NCBI GenBank assembly: GCA_001464275.1
Contig: LNFL01000134.1
Span: 1-43,278 of the forward strand
From: Actinobacteria bacterium Ga0077560
Lineage (GTDB): Bacteria > Actinomycetota > Thermoleophilia > Miltoncostaeales > Miltoncostaeaceae
Direction: 5' to 3'
DNA length: 43,278 bases
Numbering within the stretch: position 1 is the stretch's first letter; the number at the start of each line of letters is the position of its first letter. The position numbers and the translations under genes are program-made. Below, one piece after another: positions 42,992-43,278 of the stretch. The notes beneath the pieces are model-generated. The model was not told where the DNA came from, did no database searches, and saw only the letters and a program-made list of their open reading frames with translations.

Positions 42992-43278
42992 TCAGCCCTG
43001 GGAGTCCTCGTCGACGACGTCACCCTCGGTGGTGTCGTCCTCGACCGTGGCGTAGACGGTCTCGTCGCGCGCCTCGACGACCTCGCCGTTGCCGACAAGC
43101 TGGCGGACGTGGTCGTCGGCCACCTGGCTGAGGACCCGCTCGAGGCCGCTGCGGGTGGCCTGCAGGTGTGTGGCGAGGGCCTCGCGGGCCTCGCGCATCT
43201 GCTCGATGAGGCGCTGCTCGCGGTCGCGGACGACCGACAGCTCGTCCTCGATCTCGCGGGCGCGGGTCTCGGCGTCGT
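42992..43278 (-). CDS. C-terminus of a coiled-coil (possibly DivIVA-like) protein, partial
   Basis: The last ~95 residues of a gene entering from the right edge. The visible part begins AETRAREIEDELSVVRDREQ and continues as a charged heptad-like coiled coil to about IEQMREAREALATHLQATRS, then an acidic tail (VEDDTTEGDVVDEDSQG). The style resembles the ends of DivIVA/Wag31-like actinobacterial polar proteins, but the diagnostic N-terminus is outside the window, so the family is not proven. Convergent with the CitE-like gene, 24 bases between stops. Confidence 0.65.
   Translation of the reverse strand, partial: DAETRAREIEDELSVVRDREQRLIEQMREAREALATHLQATRSGLERVLSQVADDHVRQLVGNGEVVEARDETVYATVEDDTTEGDVVDEDSQG

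Overview
The window is very GC-rich, gene-dense chromosomal DNA (GC looks near 70%; I did not count it). It uses many GTG and TTG starts, GTGA/ATGA stop-start overlaps and several apparently leaderless genes. OpcA, a mycobacterial-style short Gnd/Zwf/OpcA/Pgl set, ECF sigma factors with membrane partners, and long secreted proteins with Pro/Ala/Arg-rich tails suggest an actinobacterium, perhaps class Thermoleophilia. That placement is inference; no rRNA, tRNA, phage, IS element or CRISPR array is visible.

Left part (1-12.2 kb): a giant secreted protein on the minus strand (beta-propeller, LamG, PA14, DUF642-like) runs off the left edge and carries an apparent frameshift in its LamG domain. 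A flavin amine oxidase and a divergent run follow: FMN split-barrel protein, cyclase-family hydrolase, secreted beta-helix protein, AcuC-type deacetylase and a degenerate HD-domain protein. A TerC-family metal transporter on the minus strand sits behind a convincing yybP-ykoY (Mn2+) riboswitch.

Middle (12.4-21.7 kb): a potassium-uptake operon (two TrkH paralogues plus one TrkA), then an ECF sigma factor fused in frame to a membrane-anchored ectodomain, a methionine-biosynthesis gene (metY) broken by a frameshift, a CoA-binding protein, and a second ECF sigma factor whose membrane partner is a separate overlapping gene. The fused and split sigma loci share a related ectodomain and look like two forms of one envelope-signalling module.

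Sugar and NADPH block (22.0-36.1 kb): tkt-pgi-gnd-zwf-opcA-pgl on the minus strand forms a compact pentose-phosphate operon lacking transaldolase. Divergent from it is a translationally coupled FIST sensor and GGDEF/HD-GYP c-di-GMP enzyme, followed by pntAA-pntAB-pntB (proton-translocating transhydrogenase). Together these handle NADPH production and exchange.

Right part (36.1-43.3 kb): a CBS-containing IMP dehydrogenase/GMP reductase family enzyme, two small helical lipoproteins (the second without a standard start codon), a LuxR-type regulator with a pseudo-receiver and a coupled membrane protein, a secreted PKD-type protein, a CitE/HpcH-like lyase, and the C-terminus of a coiled-coil protein at the right edge. 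Convergent pairs are separated by strong hairpins that probably act as terminators.
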